Shown: positions 17,149 to 25,323, counted from the first letter of the stretch. The stretch: 64,000 nucleotides of DNA from an uncultured Vicinamibacterales bacterium (GCA_958295905.1 OY282382.1:3434001-3498000), one strand, 5' to 3'. Notes: a model not told the origin generated them from the sequence alone. Numbers and translations are program-made.

Positions 17149-18024
17149 GTGGCGAACATTCTGGTTGTGGACGACTCGGCGGCCGACCGTGAGTTGGCGG
17201 GAACCCTGCTCGAACGGGCGTCGTGGAGCGTGCTGTACGCCGAGCACGGCCGGGACGCCCTGGTCCGGATGCGGGCCCACGCCGTCGATCTGGTGCTGAC
17301 CGACGTCGTCATGCCCGAGCTCGACGGCCTGGCCTTCGTCGAGCATGCGAAGGAGGAGCACCCGCTCGTTCCCGTGGTCCTGATGACCGCGCGCGGAAGC
17401 GAGGAGGTCGCGGCGCGGGCGCTCGAGGCCGGCGCCGCGAGCTACGTGCCCAAGAAGCTGCTCGTGCGCGACCTCGTGGAGGTGGTGCAGCGCATCCTCG
17501 ACGTGTTTCGGGAGCGCAAGAGCGACACTCGTCTCCTCGGATGCCTGCGGGCGGCGACGTTCATTCTCGAGAACGACCTCGACCTGCTTTCGTCGCTCGT
17601 CGGCTACCTGACGCGCGTCCTGCGGGATTCCGGCCGGTTCGACGAGTCGGGGTGCCACCGGCTCTCCACCGCGCTCGACGAGGCGCTGACGAACGCGTAC
17701 TACCACGGCAACCTCGAGGTGCGCTCGGAGATACGCGAGCACGACCCGCGCGCGTACCGGGCCCTCGCGAAGGAGCGCCGCCTCGTTGGGCCCTACCGCG
17801 ATCGCCGGATTCACGTGAGCATGAGCCTGGAATCCGATGCCGTGCGCTTCGTCATCCGGGACGAGGGGCGGGGATTCGACGTGGCCGGGGTCCAGGACCC
17901 CACGCGGCCGGAGCAGTTGGAACGGCCCACCGGCCGAGGCATCTTCCTGATGAAGACGTTCCTGGACGAGGTCCGGTACAACGCCACCGGCAATCAGGTG
18001 ACGCTTCTCAAACGGTGCGGCTGA
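17149..18024 (+). CDS. Response regulator fused to an RsbW/SpoIIAB-like ATPase domain
   Basis: A 291-residue protein starting at GTG 17149. The N-terminal receiver domain has ILVVDDSAADRE, the phosphoacceptor Asp in LVLTDVVMPELDG and the Lys in SYVPKK. The C-terminal HATPase_c_2 domain has the N-box STALDEALTNAYYHGNLE and the G-boxes IRDEGRGFDV and GRGIFLMKTFLDEV. Such ATPase domains are serine kinases or anti-sigma factors that phosphorylate STAS proteins. The phosphatase and STAS genes lie convergently 190 bp away, so the three probably form one partner-switching circuit, with the receiver setting the kinase activity. Confidence 0.86.
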   Translation: MANILVVDDSAADRELAGTLLERASWSVLYAEHGRDALVRMRAHAVDLVLTDVVMPELDGLAFVEHAKEEHPLVPVVLMTARGSEEVAARALEAGAASYVPKKLLVRDLVEVVQRILDVFRERKSDTRLLGCLRAATFILENDLDLLSSLVGYLTRVLRDSGRFDESGCHRLSTALDEALTNAYYHGNLEVRSEIREHDPRAYRALAKERRLVGPYRDRRIHVSMSLESDAVRFVIRDEGRGFDVAGVQDPTRPEQLERPTGRGIFLMKTFLDEVRYNATGNQVTLLKRCG

Positions 18025-18089
18025 CGGCCGCTGCGCGGCCGCGCCCCCTGCGGTCGCGTTGGAAGTTCGCCGGCGCGAAACTCCTGCGG

Positions 18090-18201
18090 CTAGTGCTGCG
18101 CCATGACTAAACGTTCGGGTGTGCGGTGCTGTGATTCGTCGGCGATTGCACGCCGTAAGCCGATGTCCGTGTCCGAAACTTATGACGTGACGAACCACTA
18201 G
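18090..18201. repeat. CTAG-flanked MITE (copy 1)
   Basis: A 112-bp element bounded by CTAG at both ends, with imperfect inverted ends (ctagtgctgcgccatgact and ctagtggttcgtcacgtca). A second, diverged member is at 38672-38805. A CTAG-type duplication fits IS5-like transposases (YTAR targets), but no such transposase is in the window. It lies between two convergent genes and may also act as their shared transcription end. Confidence 0.65.
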
Positions 18202-18214
18202 GCCGCGGGGTTCG

Positions 18215-19390
18215 TCAGCGCTTCAGCGCCCGAACCACGACGACGGTCTTGTCGTCGCCGGGGTCGGGGTTCCCGCGCTCGAACCGCTCGGCCGCATGGC
18301 AGATGTGCCTGGCCAGCTCGGGGGCGGTGCTGTCCCGGTGCTCGGCCATGACCCCCCGTATCCCGTCCAGATCGAAGAACCGGTCGACCTCGTTCTGCGC
18401 CTCGGTCACGCCGTCGCTGTAGATGACGAGCCGGGCGCCGGCGCCGAGGGTGACCGTCCGCTCCTCCCACGCCGCCTCCGCGAAGAGCCGGAGCGGCGGT
18501 CCCGTCGAGAGGAGGGGCGACTCGCCGTCGCCGTCCAGCAGCAGCGCCCGCGGATGCCCGGCGTTGACGAACGTGAACTCTCCGGTGGAGGCGGTCAGCA
18601 CCCCGTAGAAGAGCGTGACGAACCGGTCCTGGCTCTTGTCGTGCAGCAGCGCGCGGTTGAGAGTCTCCACGAGCTCGAGAGGCGTCGCGCACGCCGCGGC
18701 CTCCGCGCGGAGGACGCCCTGCGTCTCGGCCATGAGGATCGCCCCGGGAATACCCTTGCCGGAGGCGTCGCCCACCGCGAGGGCCACCCGATCGTGCGGC
18801 AGCTCGATGAGGTCGTAGAAGTCGCCGCCCACCTGGCCGCTGGCGTGCAGGTAGGCGCCGATGTCGTGGCCCGGCGTCGCCGGCAGGACGCCGGGCAGGA
18901 AGGACTGCTGGACGAACGCGGCGATCTTGAGCTCGTACTCCAGACGCCGGTTGTGCTCCGCGAGGAGCCGATGGCGCTCCTGGGCATAGCGGAGGCTGCG
19001 CACGAGCAGTTCGGTGATGAGCCGGTCCTTGACGAGGTAGTCCTGCGCGCCGCGCTTGACCGCCTTGACCGCGATCTCCTCGTCGTCCAGCGCACCGAGG
19101 ACGACCACGGGCGCGGTCTTGTCCAAGTGCCGGATGGCGTCGAAACCCTCGCCGCTCTCGACCGCCGCCCGCGACAGCGCCAGCAGGACCGCGTCGTACG
19201 GGCGCACGCCGAGCTCGTCCAGCGCATCCTGCGCCGTGGGCGCGACCGCGACGGTGAACGAGGGGGTGCGGGCCTCCTCCTGCAGGAGGGCGCGCATCCG
19301 GGCCGCGTCGCCGGGGTCGTCCTCGACGAGCAGCACGCGGACGACGTTCGGGGGGGTCTGCCTGGACACCGTGTCCTCGACTTGTCTCAC
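18215..19390 (-). CDS. Receiver domain fused to PP2C-type phosphatase (RsbU/SpoIIE-like)
   Basis: A 391-residue protein, GTG start at 19390. A receiver-like domain (VRVLLVEDDPGDAARM to AQDYLVKDRL) is followed by a coiled linker (LRYAQERHRLLAEHNRRLEY). A SpoIIE/PP2C domain follows, with metal-binding motifs QVGGDFYDLI, VALAVGDASGKGIPGAI, FTFVNAGHPRALL and VIYSDGVTEAQN, ending in DDKTVVVV. In the receiver the expected phosphoacceptor position reads DAVLLALS, so the usual Asp seems replaced and the domain may not be phosphorylated. It should dephosphorylate the STAS protein encoded 6 bp upstream in the same operon. Confidence 0.87.
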   Translation of the reverse strand: MRQVEDTVSRQTPPNVVRVLLVEDDPGDAARMRALLQEEARTPSFTVAVAPTAQDALDELGVRPYDAVLLALSRAAVESGEGFDAIRHLDKTAPVVVLGALDDEEIAVKAVKRGAQDYLVKDRLITELLVRSLRYAQERHRLLAEHNRRLEYELKIAAFVQQSFLPGVLPATPGHDIGAYLHASGQVGGDFYDLIELPHDRVALAVGDASGKGIPGAILMAETQGVLRAEAAACATPLELVETLNRALLHDKSQDRFVTLFYGVLTASTGEFTFVNAGHPRALLLDGDGESPLLSTGPPLRLFAEAAWEERTVTLGAGARLVIYSDGVTEAQNEVDRFFDLDGIRGVMAEHRDSTAPELARHICHAAERFERGNPDPGDDKTVVVVRALKR

Positions 19391-19396
19391 TCGACT

Positions 19397-19738
19397 CTAC
19401 CGGAAGCTCTGCACGGCGTCCGCCTCCGAGTCGAAGGTGTCGAACACCATCTCGAGCTTGGTCGTGACAATCAGGTCCCAGACCCTCTCGGACAGATTGA
19501 GCAGCTTGAGCTGGCCGCCGGCGTTCACGACCGCGGCGCGCTTCGACAGCAGTCCGCCGAGCGCCGCGCTGTCGATGAACGACACGCTGCCGAGGTTGAG
19601 AATCAGTTTCGAGTGGCCGGCGTCGAGGAGATCGTCGATCCGGTCCCAAAGCGCATCGGCGGCGTCCCCGGCCAGCTTGCCGGCGAGATCGAGCACCTTG
19701 ACCGCGCCGATGTCCCGCTGGTCGATCCGAAGCGCCAT
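19397..19738 (-). CDS. STAS-domain anti-sigma factor antagonist (RsbV-like)
   Basis: A 113-residue single STAS domain. The start at 19738 has an excellent Shine-Dalgarno (ggggagg). The phosphorylatable serine lies in VSFIDSAALGGLL, the DSxxLG signature. It is probably the substrate of the HATPase protein at 17149 and of the phosphatase just downstream. Transposon copy 1 begins only 64 bp upstream of the start codon, so the native promoter was probably displaced or is now read from the transposon end. Confidence 0.87.
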   Translation of the reverse strand: MALRIDQRDIGAVKVLDLAGKLAGDAADALWDRIDDLLDAGHSKLILNLGSVSFIDSAALGGLLSKRAAVVNAGGQLKLLNLSERVWDLIVTTKLEMVFDTFDSEADAVQSFR

Positions 19739-19802
19739 CGGCAACCTCCCCTGCCAATGGTGACGCAAAACTGCGCCGGAACGCAAACACGCGGGCGGCC
19801 GG

Positions 19803-19983
19803 GGGTGCACGTCAGATTTGTGAGACGGCCGCCCTGTCGCTGCCAGATTGGCGATTCCGATCCCGTTCCCGGCCTGGATGCCCTCCGAACGGGCCTTTCG
19901 AGCTTCGACACGATGGGGCGCCTCGGGGCCGCCCGCGCCGGATACCCCCAACGGCACCGTCTCACTTTACTTGACGTGCACCC
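19803..19983. repeat. 181-bp MITE forming the left end of transposon copy 1
   Basis: It starts gggtgcacgtcagatttgtg and ends in the inverted form (caccgtctcactttacttga followed by cgtgcaccc). Both ends share the ISKra4 terminal core gggtgcacgtca. The body is related to the units at 24962-25323 and to the truncated copy at 50308-50480. It is a non-autonomous element that the ISKra4-type transposase could recognise, and its outer end now serves as the transposon's left terminus. Confidence 0.78.
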
Positions 19984-20075
19984 GTCGGGCACGGGCGCTC
20001 TTCGCCCGCGGGCGCTCCTCCGCCCGCTGGCGGCCGCGCCGCTCTCGGGGCGGCGCGGGGTTCGCCGCGGGCGGT

Positions 20076-21302
20076 TCAGGGAGTCGGCACCTCCCAGCGG
20101 GAGTCGGCGCCGGTTTCGCGGCGTCCGCCGTTCCCCGGCGCAAACGCCTGCGCCGAGGGCGCCTGCCGATCGGCCAGCGGCACGAACGCCTGCGGGTATT
20201 CGGGCCCCACGTACTCCGCCCGCGGCCGGATCAGGCGGTTGTTCGCGTACTGCTCCAGCACGTGCGCGGTCCAGCCCGCCACCCGGCTCACCACGAAGAT
20301 GGGCGTGAACAGATCGATCGGGATCCCGAGCACGTGGTAGGTGGACGCGGAATAGAAGTCGACGTTCGCGTCGATCCCGGTCTCCGCCTTCATCAGCTTC
20401 TCGATGCGTTCGGAGATCGCGAACCAGCGGGGCCGTCCCGTCTGCTCGCCGAGGTCCCGCGACATCCGGCGCAGATGGGTCGCGCGGGGATCCTCGGTGC
20501 GATAGACCCGATGGCCGAAGCCGGGCACCCGCCGCTTGTCGGCGAGCATGCCGCGGATGACGTCCTCGACCCGCCGGTCGTCGGCATCGTCGCCGACCGC
20601 CGTCAGCATCCGCATGACGGCGGCGTTCGCCCCGCCGTGCAGGGGTCCCTTCAACGCCGCGACCCCCGCCACGATGGTCGAGTGCAGGTCGGTGAGGGTC
20701 GCCGCGGCCACCCGCGCGGCGAACGTCGACGCGTTCAGCTCGTGGTCGGCGTGGAGGATCAACCCCACGTCGAACGCGCGCGCGGCGAGCGCGCCCGGAC
20801 GGTCTCCGGTGAGGAGATACAGGAAGTTGGCGGCGTGCCCCAGCGCCGGATCCGGCGTCATCGGCGCGCCCCCCGCGGCCAGTCTTCCCAGCGTCGCCAC
20901 CAGCGTGCCGATCTGGGCCGTCAGCCGCACCGCCTTGCGCCGCGACGCCGCGGCCGAATCGTCCCCCCCGGCATCCGGATCGTGATGCGCCAGCGCCGAC
21001 ACCCCGGTGCGCACCGCATCCATGAGATCTCCGGGCGGCAGCGCCCGCAGCAGGCGGATCACCGGTTCCGGGAGGGCGCGGTGCCGCGCCAGATCGGTCT
21101 GCAGATCGCCGAGCTCGGCCCGGGTCGGCAGCCGCCGGCGCCAGAGCAGGTGGCACACCTCCTCGAAGGTCGCGTGGCGCGCGAGGTCGTGGATGTCGTG
21201 CCCGCAATAGGCCAGCACGCCGCGCTGCCCGTCGAGATAACAGATCCGCGACGTGGCCGCGACGACCTCGTCGAGCCCCGCCGCCGTCGACTGCCTGGTC
21301 AT
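20076..21302 (-). CDS. Citrate synthase (or 2-methylcitrate synthase), transposon copy 1
   Basis: A 408-residue citrate synthase family protein. Catalytic residues are visible: His222 in GPLHGGAN, His264 in VPGFGHRVY and Asp315 in NVDFYSAS, with HADHELNAS (about 184-190) for substrate binding. Start at 21302 fits the family; no strong ribosome site is seen. It condenses acetyl-CoA (or propionyl-CoA) with oxaloacetate at the entry of the TCA or methylcitrate cycle; sequence alone does not separate the two. There is no TCA neighbour. It is passenger cargo, convergent with the MITE end and divergent from larB. All active-site residues are intact, so it can be functional and its dosage is doubled by copy 2. 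Confidence 0.88.
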   Translation of the reverse strand: MTRQSTAAGLDEVVAATSRICYLDGQRGVLAYCGHDIHDLARHATFEEVCHLLWRRRLPTRAELGDLQTDLARHRALPEPVIRLLRALPPGDLMDAVRTGVSALAHHDPDAGGDDSAAASRRKAVRLTAQIGTLVATLGRLAAGGAPMTPDPALGHAANFLYLLTGDRPGALAARAFDVGLILHADHELNASTFAARVAAATLTDLHSTIVAGVAALKGPLHGGANAAVMRMLTAVGDDADDRRVEDVIRGMLADKRRVPGFGHRVYRTEDPRATHLRRMSRDLGEQTGRPRWFAISERIEKLMKAETGIDANVDFYSASTYHVLGIPIDLFTPIFVVSRVAGWTAHVLEQYANNRLIRPRAEYVGPEYPQAFVPLADRQAPSAQAFAPGNGGRRETGADSRWEVPTP

Positions 21303-21362
21303 GGGTCCCGAAGAATAGTGGTCCCGGCGGCGGACCGCAACCGCCGGCGCCGATCCGCCCAG

Positions 21363-21696
21363 GACCATCCCACGCTCCGCCACCGCCGTGCGCAGGCGGA
21401 ATCGTGGCGGGTCCTGGGGCTCCGGACGGGCGGAATCGTGGGTCTCACGCGGCGCCGGCTGATCGGCAAGACGGTGGCGACCCCTCGAATCGGGGCGGGC
21501 CGTCACGCGCAGTCAGCGTGGGATGCTCCTGCCGATCCGCCCAGGACCATCCCACGCTCCGCCACCGCCAATCGTGGCGGGTCCTGGGGCTCCGGACGGG
21601 CGGAATCGTGGGTCTCACGCGGCGCCGGCTGATCGGCAAGACGGTGGCGACCCCTCGAATCGGGGGCGGGCCGTCACGCGCAGTCAGCGTGGGATG
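21363..21696. repeat. Two ~160-bp palindromic repeats (family A) in transposon copy 1
   Basis: Direct copies at about 21363-21526 and 21546-21696 begin with ccatcccacgctccgccacc and end with gtcagcgtgggatgc. The second lacks a dozen bases near its left end. They occupy the divergent promoter region between citrate synthase and larB, so they may affect expression of both. Confidence 0.8.
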
Positions 21697-21728
21697 CCCC
21701 TGCCGATCCGCCCCCCGCCGCCGTCTGT

Positions 21729-22499
21729 ATGATCGTAGGCATGGAACCCGAGAGGCTTCGTTCTCTTCTGGAGCAGGTGCGCGGGGGGGCGCTCGACGTG
21801 GACGCGGCCCAGGCGGAAGTGGCCGCGTCGATGCGGCGCGCGCCGTTCGAGGACCTCGGGTTCGCCCGCATCGATCACCATCGGGCCATCCGGCAGGGCT
21901 TCCCCGAGGTCGTCTTCGGCGCCGGCAAGACCCCGGGCCAAGTGGCGGACATCGCGGCCCGGATCGTCGAGGCGAACCAGACCCTGCTGGTGACGCGAAC
22001 CGACGACGCCGCGTTCGACGCGGTCCGCGAACGCGTGAACGATGCCGTCTTCCACCCGGAAGCCGGCATCATCAGCCGTACCGCGCACCCGGAGCCGACC
22101 GGCCGGGGCACAATCCTCGTGGTGTCGGGCGGCACCGCCGATCAGCGGGTGGCGGAGGAAGCGGCGGTCACCGCCGCGGTCATGGGCAACCGCGTCGAGC
22201 GGCTCTACGACGTCGGGGTCGCCGGCCTGCACCGGCTGCTGTCGGCACGGACGCGTCTGGAGGAGGCCCGGGTCATCGTGGTGGCCGCGGGCATGGAGGG
22301 CGCCCTCGCGAGCGTGGTCGGCGGGCTGGTCGCGGCGCCGGTCGTCGCGGTGCCCACGAGCGTGGGCTACGGCGCCGGCGCCGGGGGCGTCGCCGCGTTG
22401 CTCGCGATGCTGAACAGTTGCGCGACGGGGGTGGCGGTGGTCAACATCGACAACGGGTTCGGCGCCGCCGCCCTCGCCAGCCAGATCAACCATCTGTAG
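21729..22499 (+). CDS. larB: LarB-type nickel-pincer cofactor biosynthesis protein, transposon copy 1
   Basis: A 256-residue protein (or 252 from the second ATG at 21741, which is more typical). The N-terminal helical part (LRSLLEQVRGGALDVDAAQ) precedes a PurE-like domain: FGAGKTPGQVADIA, ILVVSGGTADQRVAEEAAVTA, VAAGMEGALASVVGGLVAAPVVAVPTSVGYGAGAGGVAALL and SCATGVAVVNIDNGFGAA, all hallmarks of LarB. LarB carboxylates and hydrolyses NaAD in the first step of making the nickel-pincer nucleotide for lactate racemase-type enzymes. larC, larE and larA are not in the window, so this is an orphan copy carried as cargo. A hairpin follows the stop. Confidence 0.88.
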   Translation: MIVGMEPERLRSLLEQVRGGALDVDAAQAEVAASMRRAPFEDLGFARIDHHRAIRQGFPEVVFGAGKTPGQVADIAARIVEANQTLLVTRTDDAAFDAVRERVNDAVFHPEAGIISRTAHPEPTGRGTILVVSGGTADQRVAEEAAVTAAVMGNRVERLYDVGVAGLHRLLSARTRLEEARVIVVAAGMEGALASVVGGLVAAPVVAVPTSVGYGAGAGGVAALLAMLNSCATGVAVVNIDNGFGAAALASQINHL

Positions 22500-22500
22500 G

Positions 22501-22557
22501 CGGGTGCGCGTCGGATTTGCGCAAGGACGCCCCCGGCACGAATCCGACGCGCACCCG
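22501..22557 (+). terminator. Strong hairpin after larB, derived from ISKra4-like ends
   Basis: A stem of about 18 bp (cgggtgcgcgtcggatt paired with aatccgacgcgcacccg) begins 2 bp after the larB stop. The arms resemble the ISKra4 terminal repeat (gggtgcacgtcagattt) with a few changes, so the hairpin may be two such ends fused head to head. It could end larB transcription although no T-run follows. Confidence 0.55.
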
Positions 22558-22596
22558 CTGCAGCCCGCCATCCCACGCTCCGCCGCGGTAGCAGGA

Positions 22597-23064
22597 GCAT
22601 CCCACGCTGACGGCGCGTGACGGCCCGCCCCCGATTCGAGGGGTCGCCGCCGTTTCGGCGACCGGCCGGCATCGCGTGAGATCCACGATTCCGCACGTCC
22701 AGAGCCCCAGCCCAAGTTTACCAGCCATAAATATAAAATACTGTAAATAAGCAGCTTACGCCGACAGAAATACTCGAGTGGCACTACAAACGTACCCAAA
22801 CCGGTGAGAGGGGTCGGTCAGATGAGCGTCTTGCGGAACACGATGCCCGCGATGGCGGGTGGATCTACCCCAGCCAACCCATCTTTGAAAATTATGGCAC
22901 TACAATTACACGACAATAAAACCAGATCCTTTAGAATCAATAACTTACGGACATGAAAGACCCGAAATACAGCCAAGATCGGCAAAATGACCGGTCAACT
23001 GGGTAAACTTGGGCCAGGATCCGCCACGATTCCGCCTGCGCACGGCGGTGGCGGAGCGTGGGAC
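22597..23064. repeat. Family A palindromic repeat split by an AT-rich insertion
   Basis: The left part (22597-22710) and the right part (23014-23064) together make one family A element. The junction is interrupted by a 303-bp AT-rich element at 22711-23013, and the base order resumes after a duplicated ccag. A further partial family A end lies at 22568-22590. Confidence 0.8.
22711..23013. repeat. 303-bp AT-rich MITE nested in a palindromic repeat
   Basis: It has perfect 12-bp terminal inverted repeats (cccaagtttacc / ggtaaacttggg) and a 4-bp direct repeat ccag on both sides (22707-22710 and 23014-23017). Base composition is far more AT-rich than the surroundings. No coding frame is seen. It is a non-autonomous transposon from a foreign source whose transposase is not in the window. 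Confidence 0.85.
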
Positions 23065-23076
23065 GGCCTGCCACGG

Positions 23077-24952
23077 GGGTGCACGTCAGATTTGTTGGTT
23101 AGGGAATGTCGTTGGGGATGTAGAGCAAGGCGTGATCGACCGATGCTATCAGTATGGAGGCTGTTTTGAGCCTGGAGGAGCCCGATCATGTCCGATGCGC
23201 AGATTGCCGCCCTGGAGCGGCGCCACGCCCACCTTCGGAGTCAGTTGGCCGCGGTCGGCGAGATGCGTTCAGGGACGCTGACGGAGCGGTGCCGCCGCTG
23301 CGGCAAGGCATCCTGTGGTTGCGCCGACCGGGGGGCCTCGGGACGCGGCCCGGTCCTGTCGCTGACGCGCAAGCAGGACGGCAAGACGGTGACGCGGCTG
23401 ATTCCGGCGGACGCGGGTGCGGAAGTCCAGGCGCAGAACGCGGAGTACCGGCGCTTCCGGGAGTTGTCGAAAGCGTTGATCGAGGTCAGCGATGCGCTGA
23501 GTGAAGCCCGGCTGGCGGCCGGGCGCCCGCGCCCCGCCGCTCCGCCGCCGCCCCCCGCCGCGGCGGAAAAAAAGGGGGCCCGGCGGAAGCGTTCGCGGCC
23601 GGGATCAACCTCAAGATTGCCACCGGGATCGCCGAACTCGTCGGACCGGGGGCGTCCGGGCAGGACTTCGAGGCCTTCGAACAAGCCGTCCGCCGCGGGG
23701 TGCTCGACGCCGCCGCGGGGGAGGTAGAGCACCAACTGAACGCGGACCGCACCGACTCCTGCGGCCCGACGGTGGTGTGCGCCTGCGGACAGACGGCGCG
23801 CTACGCCGGCCGCCGCCCGAAGACGTTCGGCACCGTACTGGGGCCGGTGACGCTGGAACGCGCCTACTACTACTGCGCCGCCTGCCGCGCGGGCGTGTGC
23901 CCGCGGGACCAAGCGTTGGGCCTGCACGGCACCGCGCTGTCCCCCGCCCTCACGCGGATGGTGGGACTGGTGGCGGCGGATGGGAGCTTCGCCGACGCGA
24001 GCGGGTTGTTGAGCGATTTGACCGGGATGCGCATCGGGGCCAAGCAGGTCGAGCGTACCGCCGAAGCGCTGGGATGCGCGGTCGCGGCCGACGAACGCGG
24101 GGTGGTCGAACCCGCCCCCGCCGCGGCGCCGACGATGTACCTCGGGTTGGACGGCACCGGGGTGCCGGTGCGCAAGTCCGAGACGGCCGGGCGGCGCGGC
24201 AAGCAGCCCGACGGTTCGGCCAAGACCCGCGAGGTCAAGCTGGTCACGGTGTGGACGGCGGAAACGCGCGACGGGGACGGCCTGCCCGTCCGGGACCGCG
24301 GTTCGGTCAGCTACAGCGCTGCGGTCGAGAGCGCGGCCGGCCGCGACGCCGACCCGCAGCCGTCCCCGTTCGCGCAACGGGCGTACCGCGAAGCGCGGCG
24401 GCGCGGCTTCGACACCGCGTCGCGTCGCGTCGTCATCGGCGACGGGGCCGAGTGGATCTGGAATCTGTCCGCCGAACAGTTCCCCGGCGCCATCGAAATC
24501 GTCGACCTCTACCACGCCAAGGGGCATCTGTGCGATGTGGCCAAGGCCGTCTACGGCGCCGGCACGGACCTCGCCGCCCGGTGGGGCAAGGACCGGCGGG
24601 ACGAGTTGGACGCGGGGCGGATCGGGGCGGTCCTGACCGCCCTGCGCCCCCACCGCCAGACCTGCGATGAAGCCCGCAAGTGTATCGACTACCTGACCCG
24701 CAACCGCCACCGGATGCGCTATGCGGAGTTCCGCGCGTGGGGTCTTTGCGTGTCATCGGGCGTCGTCGAGGCGGGATGCAAACACGCCATCGGCGCCCGG
24801 CTCAAGCGGGCCGGCATGCACTGGACGGTGGCCGGCGCCAACGCCATCATCGCCCTGCGGTGCTGCAAGCTCAGCGGCCGCTTCGAGGATTTCTGGGAAC
24901 GACGAGCCGCAAAGGCCGCTTGAGGGGCATCTCACAAATCTGACGTGCACCC
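23077..24952 (+). mobile_element. ISKra4-type insertion sequence (inner part of transposon copy 1)
   Basis: An internal left repeat gggtgcacgtcagatttgt at 23077-23095 matches the right end over 19 bp. The unit of about 1876 bp is a normal ISKra4-type IS. The 9 bp before 23077 (ctgccacgg) do not match the 9 bp after 24952, so this inner unit is not flanked by its own target duplication. The duplication belongs to the larger element instead. Confidence 0.82.
23188..24923 (+). CDS. ISKra4-family transposase, two frames joined by -1 frameshift (copy 1)
   Basis: The first frame (start 23188, Shine-Dalgarno ggaggag) encodes the zinc-ribbon leader CRRCGKASCGCAD and a helical part. The second frame encodes FAAGINLKIATGIAELVGP, a second zinc motif (CACGQTARYAG), the DDE-type core with MYLGLDGTGVPVRKSE, TREVKLVTVWTAE, VVIGDGAEWIWNL and the C-terminal CKHAIGARLKRAGMHWTV. 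The frames meet at A_AAA_AAG (23568-23574), the classic -1 slippery heptamer, followed by a GC-rich stretch. Slipping gives a continuous protein. The sequence looks intact, and two identical copies suggest recent activity. It acts on the gggtgcacgtca ends. Confidence 0.85.
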
Positions 24953-24961
24953 GGCGGCCGG

Positions 24962-25323
24962 GGCGCACGTCAAGAACGTGAGGCGCCGCCGCTGGAGTTG
25001 TCGGGCGTGGTCGGCTCCCGAGGCAATCCCATGGCGCCAGCCCCAAGGGGCCGCCCCGTTCGGCAGGGCCTTGATGCTGAGAACAGCACGGAAATCGGCA
25101 ACCTGACAGTGCCGGGGGCAGTCACGGACGCGCACCGGCGGCCGTGGGCGCACGTCAAGAACGTGAGGCGCCGCCCGCTGGAGTTGTCGGGCGTGGCCGG
25201 CTCCCGAGGCAATCCCTGGCGCCAGCCGGCCCGTTCGGGAGGGCCTCGATGTTGAGAACGGCACGGCAATCGTCAACGTGACCGTGCCGGGGGCGGTCAT
25301 TTCGCAAATCTGACGCGGCGCCC
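24962..25323. repeat. Two tandem ISKra4-type MITEs with shared 9-bp target repeats
   Basis: Unit 1 (24962-25136) and unit 2 (25146-25323) both start with gcgcacgtcaagaacgtgagg. Unit 2 ends with gcaaatctgacg, an ISKra4-like end. The 9-mer ggcggccg(g/t) occurs at 19794, 24953, 25137 and 25324, that is, before transposon copy 1 and between and after the units. This looks like repeated insertion at the same target site. The sequence to 25451 holds no other feature except the ribosome site of the ankyrin gene. Confidence 0.75.

Larger units (their letters stand above)
19803..24952 (+). mobile_element. 5150-bp composite transposon, copy 1 (ISKra4-type transposase + citrate synthase + larB)
   Basis: Inverted ends are ggg tgcacgtcagatttgtgaga at both sides (about 23 bp matching; left from 19803, right ending 24952). 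A perfect 9-bp direct repeat ggcggccgg flanks it (19794-19802 and 24953-24961). ISKra4-family elements make 8-9 bp duplications, which fits. From left to right it carries a 181-bp MITE, citrate synthase on the minus strand, two palindromic repeats, larB, a hairpin, a palindromic repeat split by an AT-rich MITE, and a complete ISKra4-type IS with its own left repeat at 23077. A second copy at 50497-55646 has the same content and a different target duplication, showing that the full unit moves. Confidence 0.88.

Noticed and set aside
22501..22557. Hairpin after larB as a riboswitch or small RNA
   Set aside because: Its arms are derivatives of the ISKra4 terminal repeat, so a transposon-end origin explains it better.
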